From the NCBI GenBank assembly GCA_905116865.2, contig CAJHNH020000209.1, forward strand, positions 199,213-263,212: 64,000 nucleotides of DNA, written 5' to 3'. The notes under the pieces are model-generated. The model made no database searches. It saw nothing but the letters and a program-made list of their open reading frames with translations, and had not been told where the DNA came from. Positions 10,130-25,100 of this stretch are shown one piece after another; position 1 is the first letter of the stretch; the number at the start of each line of letters is the position of its first letter. This DNA comes from Candidula unifasciata (lineage: Eukaryota > Mollusca > Gastropoda > Stylommatophora > Geomitridae). The translations under genes and the position numbers were made by a program.

Positions 10130-13100
10130 GGGTTATCATCATTGCACTCCGGACATATCCATAGGTGCTCAGATCCTCCCTTCAGTATGTACCCCAAAGT
10201 TTGATGGCTACCAGTTCTATGTTGATTAACAAGTCTTCTGGTGTGTCTGGTGTGCGTCTCATTTTTTGCTATGCCGATCTTAATTCCCAAGTCTGCCATT
10301 CTAGCGAGTGATGTGGATTCACTCCCCCCAAAGTCCTCTATCCTTCCCATTTCTCTGAGGGAATTAATAATATCAGCATGATCCATAGGTTGACCGGTGG
10401 TAGTGACAGCGGATCCAACCAGCCTATCAGCTCTTTCATTCCCATCGACGCCTGCGTAAGCCAGAACAAAAATAAAGGTGACTCCACGCAAAGTGGACTT
10501 CTGTAATGATTCAAGCCATTGTCTTCGCACCGAACCTGCCTGAACCCTCCGGATCATACTCATTGAATCACTGAGTATACACACGCGGGTGTTGTTTTGT
10601 GTTTCGAGCCAGGCAAACGCTTGCGTCACTGCCTTCACCTCCATCGTCATTCTGCTGGTTGTCATTGAGAAGGCACCGGTGGCTTCTTTGACTGTTCTGC
10701 CCGCTGAGCGTGCTGTGAATGCCCATGCGCTTCTTTTTGGGCGTATGAATCAGATGTGTTGGGTTGAAAGGTGCAGACATCATGGCCTAGCTGTAAACCA
10801 CAACACAGTGGACCAACTGCCCTTTTACGACAAAATGCAGAAGAATAAGAACTCTGGTAATTCTTACTTTCATGAGCTTTACTCAATGCTTTGCTTACTT
10901 TAAATAACAAAAGTGTGGATCTATGCCCTAAATAATGATCTCTATGGAACTAGTCGGAAGAAAGAGATTGGGTAGCTTGGTAACGAATGAACAAACGAAC
11001 AAACAAACTTTATTTTCAAACGGTTACAAATTGGGCTTGCAGGTCCATCTTACATTTGGCCTTTCCAAGAACTCATCTTTTAGATCACAACTGCACGTTA
11101 TCAGTAATGCATTTTCAGTTTATGTAAAAATATACATAATGAACAATGCATATGCATATCATATATACACAATCATACACACTCCAAATAAACACATACA
11201 CTCTTATATGCCCACATTAACGCACACATACATACATACATACATAATACATACACAAACACACACACACACACTCACTCATACATTCACCCTCATACAA
11301 ATACGTACAAGCACTCATGCTCATACAAACATATACATGCACCCTTACTCATGCATACACATACATACACTCAAACTTATATATATATAATATATATTAT
11401 TATAATATATATATATTAATAATAGCATATGGAGGATGCAATGACATAAAATGCAGAATAGCTAAAGAAGCATTTCACAAGATAAAGAATATTCTTTGCC
11501 ATACATCACTGTCAATTCTTCTTCTTTGGCTCATTGGCTGTATACTGTGTCACAAAGTTTTGGATGTTCGTAACTTCTGATCTTGGTCTTGTTCCAGAAT
11601 TTTAGCATTTGTGTGCACATCCATTTTCCAGATCATCATATTTGTTTGCAGACTGCTAATCCCCCACCTTTCATGCAGGTGCACTCGAACTTTGAAGGAA
11701 ATATCCTGATTTGTCGACTTTTACCTCATGTGTGTTATGAGGCAGTGAGTCTAATTTTCACCCCTCCCCCCCTCCCTCCCCACAATAGGGCCCCAAAATC
11801 CACAAATGGATAACAGTCACACAACAACCACATATAACAATCAAACATAACCACCACATATAACCATACATAAACACTGAGACCACCACATATAACCATA
11901 CATAAACACTGAGACCACAACATATAACCATACATAAACACCGAGACCACAACATATAACCATACATAAACACTAAGACCACAACATATAACCATACATA
12001 AACACCGAGACCACAACATATAACCATACATAAACACTGAGACCACAACATATAACCATACATAAACACAGAGACCACAACATATAACCATACATAAACA
12101 CTGAGACCACAACATATAACCATACATAAACACCGAGACCACAACATATAACCATACATAAACACTGAGACCACAACATATAACCATACATAAACACTGA
12201 GACCACAACATATAACCATACATAAACACTGAGACCACAACATATAACCATACATAAACACCGAGACCACAACATATAACCATACATAAACACTGAGACC
12301 ACCACATATAACCATACATAAACACTGAGACCACCACATATAACCATACATAAACACTGAGACCACCACAGATAACCATACATAAACACGGAGACCACCA
12401 CATATAACCATACATAAACACTGAGACCACCACATATAACCATACATAAACACGGAGACCACCACATATAACCATACATAAACAGGGAGACCACCACATA
12501 TAACCATACATAAACAGGGAGACCACCACATATAACCATACATAAACACGGAGACCACCACATATAACCATACATAAACACGGAGACCACCACATATAAC
12601 CATACATAAACACGGAGACAAGAAGCCACAAGTTATCACAATGAGGCCTATACCTTGTTGTGTACAGGAAGTGGGGGAGATGTGGTCATCAGAATGTCCG
12701 GACGTCTTCGAGGTGGTGGACGGGGCTTAAGAGCCATCTGTGTAGGACCTCTCGGTGTCGGGGCTGCGGGTCGCACAGTCTCTTCTTCATCTTCCATATC
12801 AGAAACGTCCATTCCTTCGACACTGATCTCATCATTTTCATCTTCAAATACAGGCTAAATTAAACAAGAATTTATGTTTACAATTAGAGAGTGGTAAAAG
12901 GGTAATTTAGATTCTTTGAGACAATCTAAATTCTTTGAGACAGTCTACATTCTTTGAGACAATCTACATTCTTTGAGACAATCTACATTCTTTGAAACAA
13001 TCTACATTCTTTGAGACAATCTACATTCTTTGAGACAATCTACATTCTTTGAGACAATCTACATTCTTTGAGACAATCTACATTCTTTGAGACAATCTAC

Positions 13101-16100
13101 ATTCTTTGAGACAATCTAATCTACATTCTTTGAGACAATCTACATTCTTTGAGACAATCTACATTCTTTGAGACAATCTAATCTACATTCTTTGAGACAA
13201 TCTACATTCTTTGAGACAATCTAATCTACATTCTTTGAGACAATCTACATTCTTTGAGACAATCTACATTCTTTGAGACAATCTACATTCTTTGAGACAA
13301 TCTACATTCTTTGGTCATGTCATGAAAAGGAGAGAGTTGGAGTTTGTCACGGCAGTGGGGAAAGCTGGAGGGGAAAACAGGAAGAGGGAAACTGAGAGAG
13401 AAGATGCTGGACAGTTTGACATTAAGGCATAGAAGATCATCTGTGTACATGAGACAGAAGGTTGTGGATAGACATGACTATAAATACCACACTACAATAA
13501 GAAGAAAAAGAAGAAGGGCAAGATGGATAGCTGCAGCAGTGTAGTGGCTAGATACTCACTGCCACACCAAGGGTTTTGGGTTCAAAACCTCAGTGAGGTG
13601 GATTTTTTTTTTTTATGATCTTGACCTCCATGTTAACCCAGCCTAAAATGGGCACCAGATAAAGTTCTGGGAAGTAAAGGTGGCCAGCAGGATGTTAACC
13701 GCATCATCCGCTGAAGGCCATTTGACCCATAAATATAAGTCTACTACTGACCCCAATGAAGGTGGACAAAGATACTGAAGATGCACTAGCTATGAAAGCA
13801 CACAGGGTGGACAAATGGCTAGAGTAAAAAAAAGACTTTCAGGCTTGCCGTGATGAAAGTGATGATCTGTAAAGGAAGTGCTGACCGATGATGAAAAGGG
13901 GCAAGTTAAATTGCTGTGTTATCATAGTGGCTAAATGCTTACCTTCTCCCTCAAAGGTTTTGGGTTCAAATCCATACCGAGTCCAATTGGTTTTATTTAA
14001 TGACCTTGGTTTCTAGGTCAATCCACCCTTAAATGGGCATCAGATAAATACCTGGGAAGTATAGGTGGCTGGCCTGATGTCAACCCGTTGAGTGCCTATA
14101 AAATATAAGACAAGGGGTTCTGACCGATACTGAACGCTTAGAGGAATGGCAAGATGGACACATAAACACACTGCTACTGGCACCACTTGTGTTGGAACTC
14201 TACTTTGGCTACTGAAAATGGGGACAGAGCCAATATGGGAAAGCCCAGAGTGTTGTGATGTCGGTTCTTGAATCAATTCAGCTCAACTCAAGAGATACAG
14301 ATACACAGCTTTACGTTTGTGTGACACACCTTCACACTGCAGTTGACACACTAATGTGTGACGACACACAGATGATTGGTTGGTTGGCTGGTTGCTTGGC
14401 TGATTAGTTGCTAGTAAGTTGACTGGTAAGTTGATTGGTTGGTTGGCTGGTTGCTTGGCTGATTAGTTGTTGCTAGTAAGTTGACTGGTAAGTTGACTAA
14501 TGGTTGGTTCCTTGACTGACTGACTAGCTGGCTGGCTGACTGGCTCACTGGTTGCTTGGTTGGTGAGTCCTATCCTCTTTTTCTTCGTACCATTCACTGT
14601 CTTAATCTTCAGCAGCCAATTCTGGTTGTTTGTCCACTGGACGAAATTGTTCCAGAACTTTAGTTTTCTGGATCTGACTTGTTTATATGCAAACTGTTGG
14701 TTCCACTGTCAAGTAAAACCATCTGAACCTAATACTGTCAAGTAAAACCATCTGAACTAATACTGTCAAGTAAAACCATCTGAACCTAATACTGTCAAGT
14801 AAAACCATCTACGGAACCTAATACTGTCAAGTAAAACCATCTGAACCTAATAAAGTAAATCTGAACTAATACTGTCTAATAAACCTCTGAACAATACTGT
14901 CAAGTAAAACCATATGGACCTAATATTGTCAAGTATAACCATCTGAATGTAATACTGTCAAGTAAACTATCTGAACCTAATACTGTCAAGTAAAACCATC
15001 TGAACCTAATACTGTCAAGTAAAACCATCTGAACCTAATACTGTCAAGTAAAACCATCTGAACCTAATACTGTCAAGTAAAACCATCTGAACCTAATACT
15101 GTCAAGTAAAACCATCTGAACCTAATACTGTCAAGTAAAACCATCTGAACCTAATACTGTCAAGTAAAACCATCTGAACCTAATACTGTCAAGTAAAACC
15201 ATCTGAACCTAATACTGTCAAGTAAAACCATCTGAACCTAATACTGTCAAAAACCATCTGAACCTAATACTGTCTGATGAACCTAATACTGTCAAGTAAA
15301 ACCATCTGAACCTAATACTGTCAAGCAAAACCATCTGAACCTAATACTGTCAAGTAAAACCATCTGGACCTAATACTGTCAAGTATAACCATCTGAACGT
15401 AATACTGTCAAGTAAAACCATCTGAACCTAATACTGTCAAGTAAAACCATCTGAACATAATACTGTCAAGTAAAACCATCTGGACCTATTACTGTCAAGT
15501 ATAACCATCTAAATGTAATACTGTCAAGTAAAACTATCTGAATGTAAAACTGTCAAGTAAAACCAAACAGCTAAAAATAATTCTGCAAAGTCCTGTAAAA
15601 GGATACGCAACTAACTTGGTGTTCAGTGTGAATTTCACTCGTGGCATCTGTTCCACTTTCAGTATGGTTATAACTACAACTACATGATATCTTCTCTTTC
15701 CTCCCTGTTTGCCTTTAAAAGGCCAGTTGGCATATTGTGTTGTAGTTAAGCGCTAAGCTGTGATATCTGCACCTGTAGCCAAACACATCAGATTTCAGCA
15801 AACATCTAATTAGTTGCATTTTATGACACACATGTTAGGGAGCAGTGGGTCTGTTCCTTTTTCCTTAAAAAAAAAAAAACGACTTCAGAACCAACACAGG
15901 AAAAATAAGGGATATAATAAACTTACAGCCCAATATGTTTTTTGCCACAGATTTACAATTTGTGCATTAAAGAGAAGAGCCTTTTATTTACATATTTTCT
16001 CTTTTGTTGCCAGGGGATGGTTACTGGTTGGAGTCTCTGAGGAAATCTCTTATGACAGAAATCAGTTTAAATTTTGTGCCAGGACACTCTGGGGTAAGAG

Positions 16101-19100
16101 GGAAGGAAAGAGTGGATTGGCTTGCTGGCAGGGCCATGGTAGGCACAGGAAAAGCAATGGACCGTGTCGATGTTGTCAATGCTCTCAGGAAGGCAGGACG
16201 AGTAAGTGATTCACTAGAACAACTGTGAATCTGCAACCCTGACAAGACAATCATTTACCAGCACTATGCCAACCACTGAAAACCTTCAGAAATATTTCTT
16301 AACTGAACAGAAATCAAAGATGTTATGTTGATTCGTGAAAGACATTTGTAAAAATAAAATTAACCGTTGGAAGCAAAAAACAACTGTAAACCTACCAGAA
16401 CTCTTTCTCGCTGCCCACCGCTTGTGAATAATTTATCTTCTGAACCATTCGTTGTTTCCCGATCCTCGTGGGGAGGTCTATAACTGTCAACGCTGGTCAG
16501 GCTATTCGCACGCCGCACTAGGATTCGGGAAGATCTCGGCCGCTTTGGCGGATGGGGAGCTGTGACTGGAGTGGACTGGCTTGATCTGGTTCCAAAACTC
16601 TGGAACATAAATGTTTTTTAAAAGAGTATTATAAACATGCTATCAATGTCAAACAAAGATACTGTCTTCAGAAGATAGAAGGAAAATTGTCACGACATAA
16701 ATTAAATGTTTACATACTATGCTAGGTCTAATGATGGTAAATAAACTTAGGAACAATGATAACAGGAGGAGGTCAGCACAGAACCAATACTGAACTTTAT
16801 AGGTGGAATCCAAATCAAATGGTTTGACCACGTAACCAGATTGGCCTCAGACAGGGCACCACAGAGAGCAAACAGATACAACAGTAACAGAGCCAGAGGT
16901 CGACCACCCAGAAGATGCACCGCAGAAATAGAGACACTGAAAATTACTTTGAACAAAGCGAACAGAAGGGTCGGTTCCAGAGATCTCCTCCTGCCCTGAC
17001 GCCCCAAGGCATTCCAGGAGTACATAACAGAAGAAGAAGATAAACAGACTGTAATAAACTGATATGCACTGATAGATGCAGTTGAAGAAAACAGAGGCAA
17101 GAGACAGGGAATCAGTCAGTCACCACAGTTAAACTCATTTAATTTATAAAGATAACCAATCAGCAAAAACTTCAAGTATCTGGGGAGCGTGATTAAAATC
17201 ATCCAGTGGAAAATTGAAGCAGACACAGAACATAGAGGTAATCAAGCAAACCACATGTGACTTCTTTTTCTTCTTCTTTGTGTTCGGTTTCATATGCTTA
17301 GGTCAAACCATCAGGTGGGTTGCCTCTATGAACTAACATGTCAGCTACAGGTCCCCCATGGTTCCTCATAGCTTGCTCTGCACACTTTGCTCTTGAGGCC
17401 AGGTGTCTTTTCAAAGTTGTGGATAGAGTGGGCAGGTGAGCAGAATGTGCTCAGGTGTTTGTGGTCCGGTCTGATGGGCACACTGTGGGGACTGTACAGT
17501 TGTTATTTTATGCATGACATGAGAGAGACGTCACCAATTTTGCAGAACAAACATAACAACTAACACCAAGAGGACCAAGCAATGCAGGATTTTTACCAAC
17601 ACTGTTGCCGGTGCCAAACATAGACACAATAACAGCAAAAGAAAAATATCAACAACAGAAAAAAAATCTCTATGATGAATCCAAAATGTAACTAGAAGAG
17701 ACAGAACAGAAATGGTGATATCAGGAAAGAAGTTTAAGGGGAATCAGTCCTAAACTGCATCAAGAGACAACATATCAAAAAGTTAGGACATATGTCAAGA
17801 TTACCACTATATAGTGGTCTACAGAGAGCCCTGTCACTGACACATAATGGAAACAGAGTTAGAGGTTGACCACACGAGCGATGGATAGATGGAATATCCT
17901 AGGCTGTAAATACCGGCAACTACATAGCACATACCAAAGCTCGCACACGATGCCTCGTCAAAACCTGACGCTGAAAGGCAGAATAGGACAAGAAAAGAAG
18001 AAGTAAAAGGAGAAGAAGAAGAAGGAATCAGGACAATACATTCATCATCAAGTGCCTTGGCAGCTTGCATAGGCGCTCATGCATCTCCACAGATCTTGGT
18101 TTTTGGTGTTCTGGATTAATTCCACTGATGATATTCCTCCATGCCGCTGTCTTAAGCCATCCACTATCATTTCTCTTGGTCTGCCTCTGCCTTTTCTACC
18201 AGTGATCTTTCCAATCATCACAATATTATCCAATGGTTCTTTTCTCATCACATGACCAAAAAACTTTGTCTCCTTCTCATTGTCGAATATAAGGTTCTAC
18301 ATTCATTAGCCATTTCCAGGCAATCAATGTTAGTTATTCTGGCAGTCCAAGGTATTTGCAACATTCTTCTCAAGAACTACATCTCAGTTGTTTCTAAACT
18401 CTTCTTTTATACAATACATTAGTTATAAAAGTTGTCCTCTTTGTCAAGTCGGCAGCACTTACCATCTTACTGAGATCCTCATGCACTCCGCTGTCTGTTC
18501 TCATGAACAAACCTAAACCATTAGGCAGTGGGCTCATGGGATTGTTGGCCATTCTCTGCCGTTGGTGCGACATGATGATCAGCTGACAGTAGTGCAGTTT
18601 ACGGGTACGAGCGTAGTCCCAGGCCGTGGCGTTGTAGTTGTCAACAACATTCACATCGGCTAAGGATAAACATAGATTTCTTCTTTTATTTAGGGTCGTT
18701 GTTGTTGTTTAGGCGGAAAGGGGGGTGGGGAAGGGAGACATCTGGAATCTTAAACCAATAAAAACAAATTAGAACAATTCCAAGAGCAGGGAATCCTCAT
18801 AATTTAGTAAACGGAAATGTCATTTGATGACAATGTTTGGAATCTAACTAAAAAACAATGTTCTAAATCTGATTAAGGTCAATGTCTGGAATCTGACTAA
18901 GGACAGTGTTTGGAATCTGACTAAGGACAATGTTTGGAATCTGACTAAGGACAAAGTTTGGAATCTGACTTAGGACAAAGTTTGGAATCTGACTAAGGAC
19001 AATGTTTGGAATCTGACTAAGGACAATGTTTGGAATCTAACTAAGGACAATGTTCGAAATCTGAGTACGGACAATGTCTGGAATCTGACTAAGGACAGTG

Positions 19101-22100
19101 TTTGGAATCTGACTTAGGACAAAGTTTGGAATCTGACTAAGGACAATGTTTGGAATCTGACTATGGACAATGTTTTGAATCTGACTAGGGACAATGTTTG
19201 GAATCTGACTAAGGACAATGTTTAGAAATTGGCTGATAGGAAAGCTGATTCTTCTGCTTTTCACAGATGTGAACGCTGGCTGAAAGTTCCAGTTGCTTAT
19301 CCACTTCTGGACTTTAGTCTTTCAGTTTCAAGGCCTGATTGTTATGTGCACATCCATTTTACAGGTATGACTTATTTGTGTGCAGACTGTTGGTTCTCAG
19401 ACTGCAGGTTCTTACTGTAAAGATAGATGTTTTCCAATTTGAAAGGGAACATTCATCCTCTTAACTGTAACAAGGCTCGGGTTGTGAACCTGTTTCTCCC
19501 CGTGTGGGTTCCGAGGCTTTGTGGGGAAAACAAGAATAGACCCTTTGCCTACCCAAAAGCATGTCCTAGGAGTCAACTAATCAGGAGCTTCCTTCGAAGT
19601 CAGAGTACATCTGCCTGAGAGGCAACCAACCAACATAAGTCTGCAGGCAAATGAATCAAATCTGTGAAATGGATGTGCATGCAACACTCGGTTTCTGGAA
19701 CAGGACTAGAGTCCAGAAGTGGGCCAACAACCAGAACCTTCTGTCAAAATTTACAGCCGGTGACCGCAAAGAAGAGGAACCGGTTTCTATGACGACTGTG
19801 GACAGGGGTAGATAGATCTCAAACAGTATGAGCCCTGGCCCTGGTGCATCACCTCCTATGCTTCGCAACTCTGCATCCCAAAAGCTAATTGATGACAATG
19901 CTAAGCAGCTGATTGATGAATTTTTCCACTTGTTATAATTTTTCGAATTTGTTATATTACTTATTAAGTCTGAGATATCACAGCTGACAGAAGCCAGCTT
20001 CAGGCCTCAGAAATTAGGTATCCGAGAAAGGTGGCCCAAGTAACAAGAAGGGACAAAGTTTGTAATCAGTCAAGATCTTGAAACCCAGGCCTTACAAACT
20101 CAAGTGGATCAGTCAAGTTATGATGGTTTGGACATGTATGCAGAATGGCAGAAAATCGGCCACCATGGCAGGCATGGGAGGCTAAGAACCTGGGAACCAG
20201 ACCTCCAGGCTGACCTAGAGTTCGCTGGGAAGACAACATCCATCAGTCCCTGACTGACAGAGGACTGGAATGGAATAAAACTAGGAAGTAAAACTGCTGA
20301 AACAGAAGTCTGATGATGGCAAACCTCTAAGCTCCAGGGTAGAAGTGTAGGAGTGACTAAGTAAGTGTTCGAGACATACTCCTTATTTAACCAAACAATA
20401 TGCACAAATCATTCTAGCTACCATTTTGTTCCAACAGGAAGTTGACCACATCGCCATGACCTCCCATGGTAGCCACGTGAAGGGCAGTGCGACCTTGATT
20501 GTCCTGGTCTTGAATACATTTTTCTCCAGCAATCTCCAGAATTACCCGGCAGGCATGCAGCGATCCTAAAACAACAAACTCACAATTTGATGAATTTTCT
20601 TGAATAACAAAAGATATCAAATTTACTAATTATTATAAGCCAGAGTGTCTCTAAGAAGCGAGGAACCAACATTCTGCCTTCAAAAAAGCAAGATCTGGAA
20701 AATGGATGTGCCCACAAAACTCAAGTTCAAGATGTGGATGAATGCCAGAGTTTATAGCCAGTGAACGTGAAGAAGAAGAAGCAGCAGACCAGTAGTCACT
20801 TAGGGGGATTTGTTGTTAATACTATGACTTAGAAGAAAACACCACTAATCAGTTGACTTTTATGACATGCATGTTATGAAGGTAGTGGGTGCTGTATAAG
20901 TATCCTACCCCAAACAGGTAAAATCCACAGGTCACAGGAGAGTCTAATATTTCAGGGGGTGGTAGATAGGTTGCAAGCAATCGTGGGACCTAGGCTGCAT
21001 GCAGTCGTGGGACCTACGCTGCATGCAGTCGTGGGACCTAGGCTTCACTCTCTTGTGGGACGTAGGTGGTTTGGGGTTAAGGCCAGTTCTAGATGTTTTG
21101 GGGTCCTTAAAAGAATCAGAAAGCCGGGAAACCTAGTCTTACCACCCTCTAAAATGTTGGACTGGCCTGTGACATCCTCTGGGTTAGGATTTTAATAAAG
21201 CACTGGACAGTGGGTTTATTCGAAAGCTAGTCGTCCACCACCCAGGGCCCCACCCCTTTGTGGGGGAACCCCAAATGGACCCCGGAACCCACACATAGAA
21301 TGACTGGTCTATACAAATATGGAGCTAGTACCATATAAAAAGGGAGCTGTGGGAGGGACGGCCAGATGCTTGCCTGCAGTCCTAAATTTTTTTTTTTTTT
21401 TTTTCAAAATTTGGCCTTGGCTCTTAGGTTGACCCAGCGTAAAATGGGTATACGATAATGTCTTGGGAAATAAAGGTGGCCGGCGTGATCTTGATCACAT
21501 CACCTATGGGTCTCAGTGGCAAAGTGGTCTAGCATTTTCCTGGCGCTCTGGTCATGAGTTCATTTCATGGCTGCAATGTTCGGTTCATGAATGCAATTTT
21601 TATGGAGACCCCAGGGATAGTAACTGGAGCTAATGTGTTCATGCTTTCAGCGAGGCTCTCTGCAGGTGGCAGGCCATTCTGCGGAGAAAGACTGAGGGAC
21701 AAAACCCTGTGCAATGAGGCCGATCCTCTGAACTTTAACCTTTAACTTCAGCATCAACTACTATTTTGCAATGATCTATTAAAAATATGAGTCTAATATC
21801 ACACGCCCAATATGCAAATGGTGTTTAAAAAAGTCCTTTGCTTTTTTACAATTTAAAAAAAAAAATTGTTATGGCTGTCGATCTGACTGTAGAAAATGAA
21901 ATATCGGATAACTGAGGTTATGTAAAACCACTACATATGGGCTTGAGGGAAGGCTAACCTAGACAACAAATGTGTCTCGGATGTGTCGGTCGAAAGGCCC
22001 AAGTATCGCAGCCATGTTGTAAACAGGCACAACACATTTACATCTTCAGATGAACGCAAAAGAAGAAGAAGAAGAAGAAGGGTTTTAATAACTTATCCCA

Positions 22101-25100
22101 CTGAATCTTGCAGCTGGTTTATATCAAATAAAAAGAGAGTTAAAGACAGTTCTTCCTAAGTGTGTTCATGATGCCCCATTTTTTAAGGATTAAAAAAAAA
22201 CGGTCCTCTGAACAAGCATGCAGTAAGAGGGGACTAATTAGAAGTTTGGTGAAATTAGATGAGTTGAGCCAAAAGCGGCAGATGGGTTTCTAGCCTAGCT
22301 GTAAACCACAATGTTTCAACTGCTATTTTTAAAGGAAAAGGGGGGGGGGGGGGGGGGGGAGAGAAAATAAAGGTGACTTAACTCTTTCAGACCCAGATGG
22401 TTTGAAAAAAGAAACCCAAATAAGCAAAATAAACACAGTGAAAAAGGCAGCATATGACTTTAAAAGATACAGAATATACTGTGCTGCACTTAAAATATTC
22501 TGCAGATTTCTTTTGCACACCCAGACCAAACATGGGGTTTTTAAAAAAACACAGCATGTGTTACGTTCACATGGTGGGCTGCCTCGGATAGAAAGAGTTA
22601 AGGCCTGTCAATCTGATCATGCTAAAAAACAAAATCAACTAACATGTGTTACGTTCACATGGTGCGTTGCCTCGGATAGAAAGAGTTAAGGCCTGTCAAT
22701 CTGATCATGCTAAAAACCAAAATCAACTAATACATGTGTTGTGTTCACATGGTGCGTTGCCTCGGATAGAAAGAGTTAAGGCCTGTCAATCTGATCAAGC
22801 TAAAAACCAAAATCAACTAATACATGTGTTGCGTTCACATGGTGCGTTGCCTCGGATAGAAAGAGTTAAGGCCTGTCAATCTGATCATGCTAAAAACCAA
22901 AATCAACTAACATGTGTTATGTTCACATGGTGTGCTGCCTCGGATAGAAAGAGTTAAGGCCTGTCAATCTGATCATGCTAAAAACCAAAATCAACTAACA
23001 TGTGTTACGTTCACATGGTGCGTTGCCTCGGATAGAAAGAGTTAAGGCCTGTCAATCTGATCAAGCTAAAAACCAAAATCAACTAACATGTGTTATGTTC
23101 ACATGGTACGTTGCCTCGGATAGAAAGAAGTTAAGGCCTGTGTTTTGCTAAAAACCAAAATCAACTAACATGTGTTACGTTCACATGGTGCGTTGCCTCG
23201 GATAGAAAGAGTTAAGGCCTGTCAATCTGATCATGCTGAAAACCAAAATCAACTAGTACATGTTCAACGTACCCATTTCTGCAGCCACAAGCAAAACTGT
23301 TTTTCCTTCTTTGTCCTTTATGGCTGCACTGTCTGGTGTAAGGAGTGTCTGTGTTTATAAAAAAAAAAAAAAAAAATTTGAAACATTAATAATGTAACAA
23401 AAACAAAAGTACTAATAATTGTTGTATGTTAATAACAATAATTATAACTCATGCAGTTGTGTATCTATGGCTAGGTTTCTCAAATCAGACAGATAGACAG
23501 ATCAGGGAATGGGGACAAGATATGTATTAAAAACAAAAGAGAGAACTATAAATGTCAAATAAGTTTTAAAAGTTTCTTTTAAAGGTGATTGCAGAAAAAA
23601 AAAACGCCAGCAATTTTTTTTTTTTTTTTTTTTTTTGCTGTTTGGTTTTCGTAGGCAATTTTTATTCAGTAGTTTGCCACTGCTTTCTGAATCTCCATAC
23701 CACTGACAAAATCAGCATAAAGCAGTCAAGCTGGAATAAAAACTGGTATTTTGGAGTTGAAAAGCACATTCACACCTAAGTCGCAAATGCCAACTCTCAG
23801 AGAAAAAAAAAAAACGATACAATACAGACACCCAGACAAAATACAACAAAGATATCTTCTTCTTCACCTTTTTAGCGTTCACCAGCTGCAAACCACAGAA
23901 GAAAGTTTTGGTTGTTCGTCCACTTCTGGCCTGTAGTCTTGTTCCATAACTTGAGTTCTTTGTGCATATCTATGTCACATATCTAGATTATATGCCTCAT
24001 GTGCAGATTGTTGGTTCCTTACCTTTCAGGCTGATACACTCTGACTTTGAAGGAAACACCCATAATTAGCTGTCTTTTAAACCTTTGTTTTCAAAATGGT
24101 GGATAGTAGTGGTGTTTATTTTCGCTGGTTGTCTATTCTCTCGGATTAATCTGTTTCTTAATCATGGACTGCTATTTTGTGCACATTTCCAATGGAGGAT
24201 ACTATGTGTTTTTTGTGGGAGCAGCGTGTATTGGGGTTGTGCTATGTGTTTTTTGTGGGAGCAGCGTGTACTGGGGTTGTACTATGTGTTTTTTGTAGGA
24301 GCAGTGTGTACTGGGGTTGTACTATGTGTTTTTTTTGTTGGAGCAGCGTGTACTGGGGTTGTGCTATGTCAGGGCAGGATATTGACCAATAGTTTTGGCA
24401 GCCTCGAACACACTGCCTTCGCAATGTTTTGATAGCAGCGGCCCACTCAGGTCGACAGAATCTTGTCAGCAGGGTACAGCAACTGTCTAGAGAGCAAACT
24501 TGATAAAAGCTGTCCCCAGAAACATAATGTGTCAACAAATTTTTGGGTGCAGAGGAATTGACACACACGGTTAACTCAATGGCCATGGCCATCTGTCTTT
24601 TACGACAAGCTTTATGGAGGAATGAGGGTCAATTTTTCCCCTCCTCACCCCTACAATAAAGTCCTAAAACCCACAGAGGGACAATAGTAATACAGATTTT
24701 AAAACACAGTACACTCTAAAATATGCAATACGGACAAACAAAAATCAAGATAAATGAACCCAGTACAACCAGACAAGGAATGAACACAATCACCTGTAAG
24801 CACTCCAAGGGCTGACTCCGTCTGACAGACCAATGCATCCACGTTCTACCATTTGCATCCCGCTCAATGCCATCGTGCTCCTCCACCATGTTGTCAGCCT
24901 GGCACAGGAGCTCAAAGTGCTGAATGTTGTCCATACGGCAGGCCCACATCAGTGGGGTCAACAGGTCCTTGTCCCGGGTGCCTACAGAGGCTCCGTGTGC
25001 TAGCAAGATCTGACAGATAAAACAGCACTTTTATTTGACAACAGCAGCAGTGGTAGTAACAATAACAGCAGCAATATTAATAACACCAGCGATAACAATA

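Noticed and set aside
11735..12639. Open frames of 218-298 codons on the - strand
   Set aside because: Translation of a 32-bp minisatellite open in all three frames. The real exon there is 12654-12854 in a different context.
11846..13312. CRISPR-like repeat arrays
   Set aside because: Units are contiguous with no unique spacers, in a eukaryotic intron. These are minisatellites.
22402..23360. Repeated LRSHGALPRIERVKACQSDH frames
   Set aside because: Arises from the 88-bp array; frames shift between copies and no splice or start context supports coding.
24085..24432. 115-residue Cys-rich frame
   Set aside because: Translation of a 40-bp tandem repeat.
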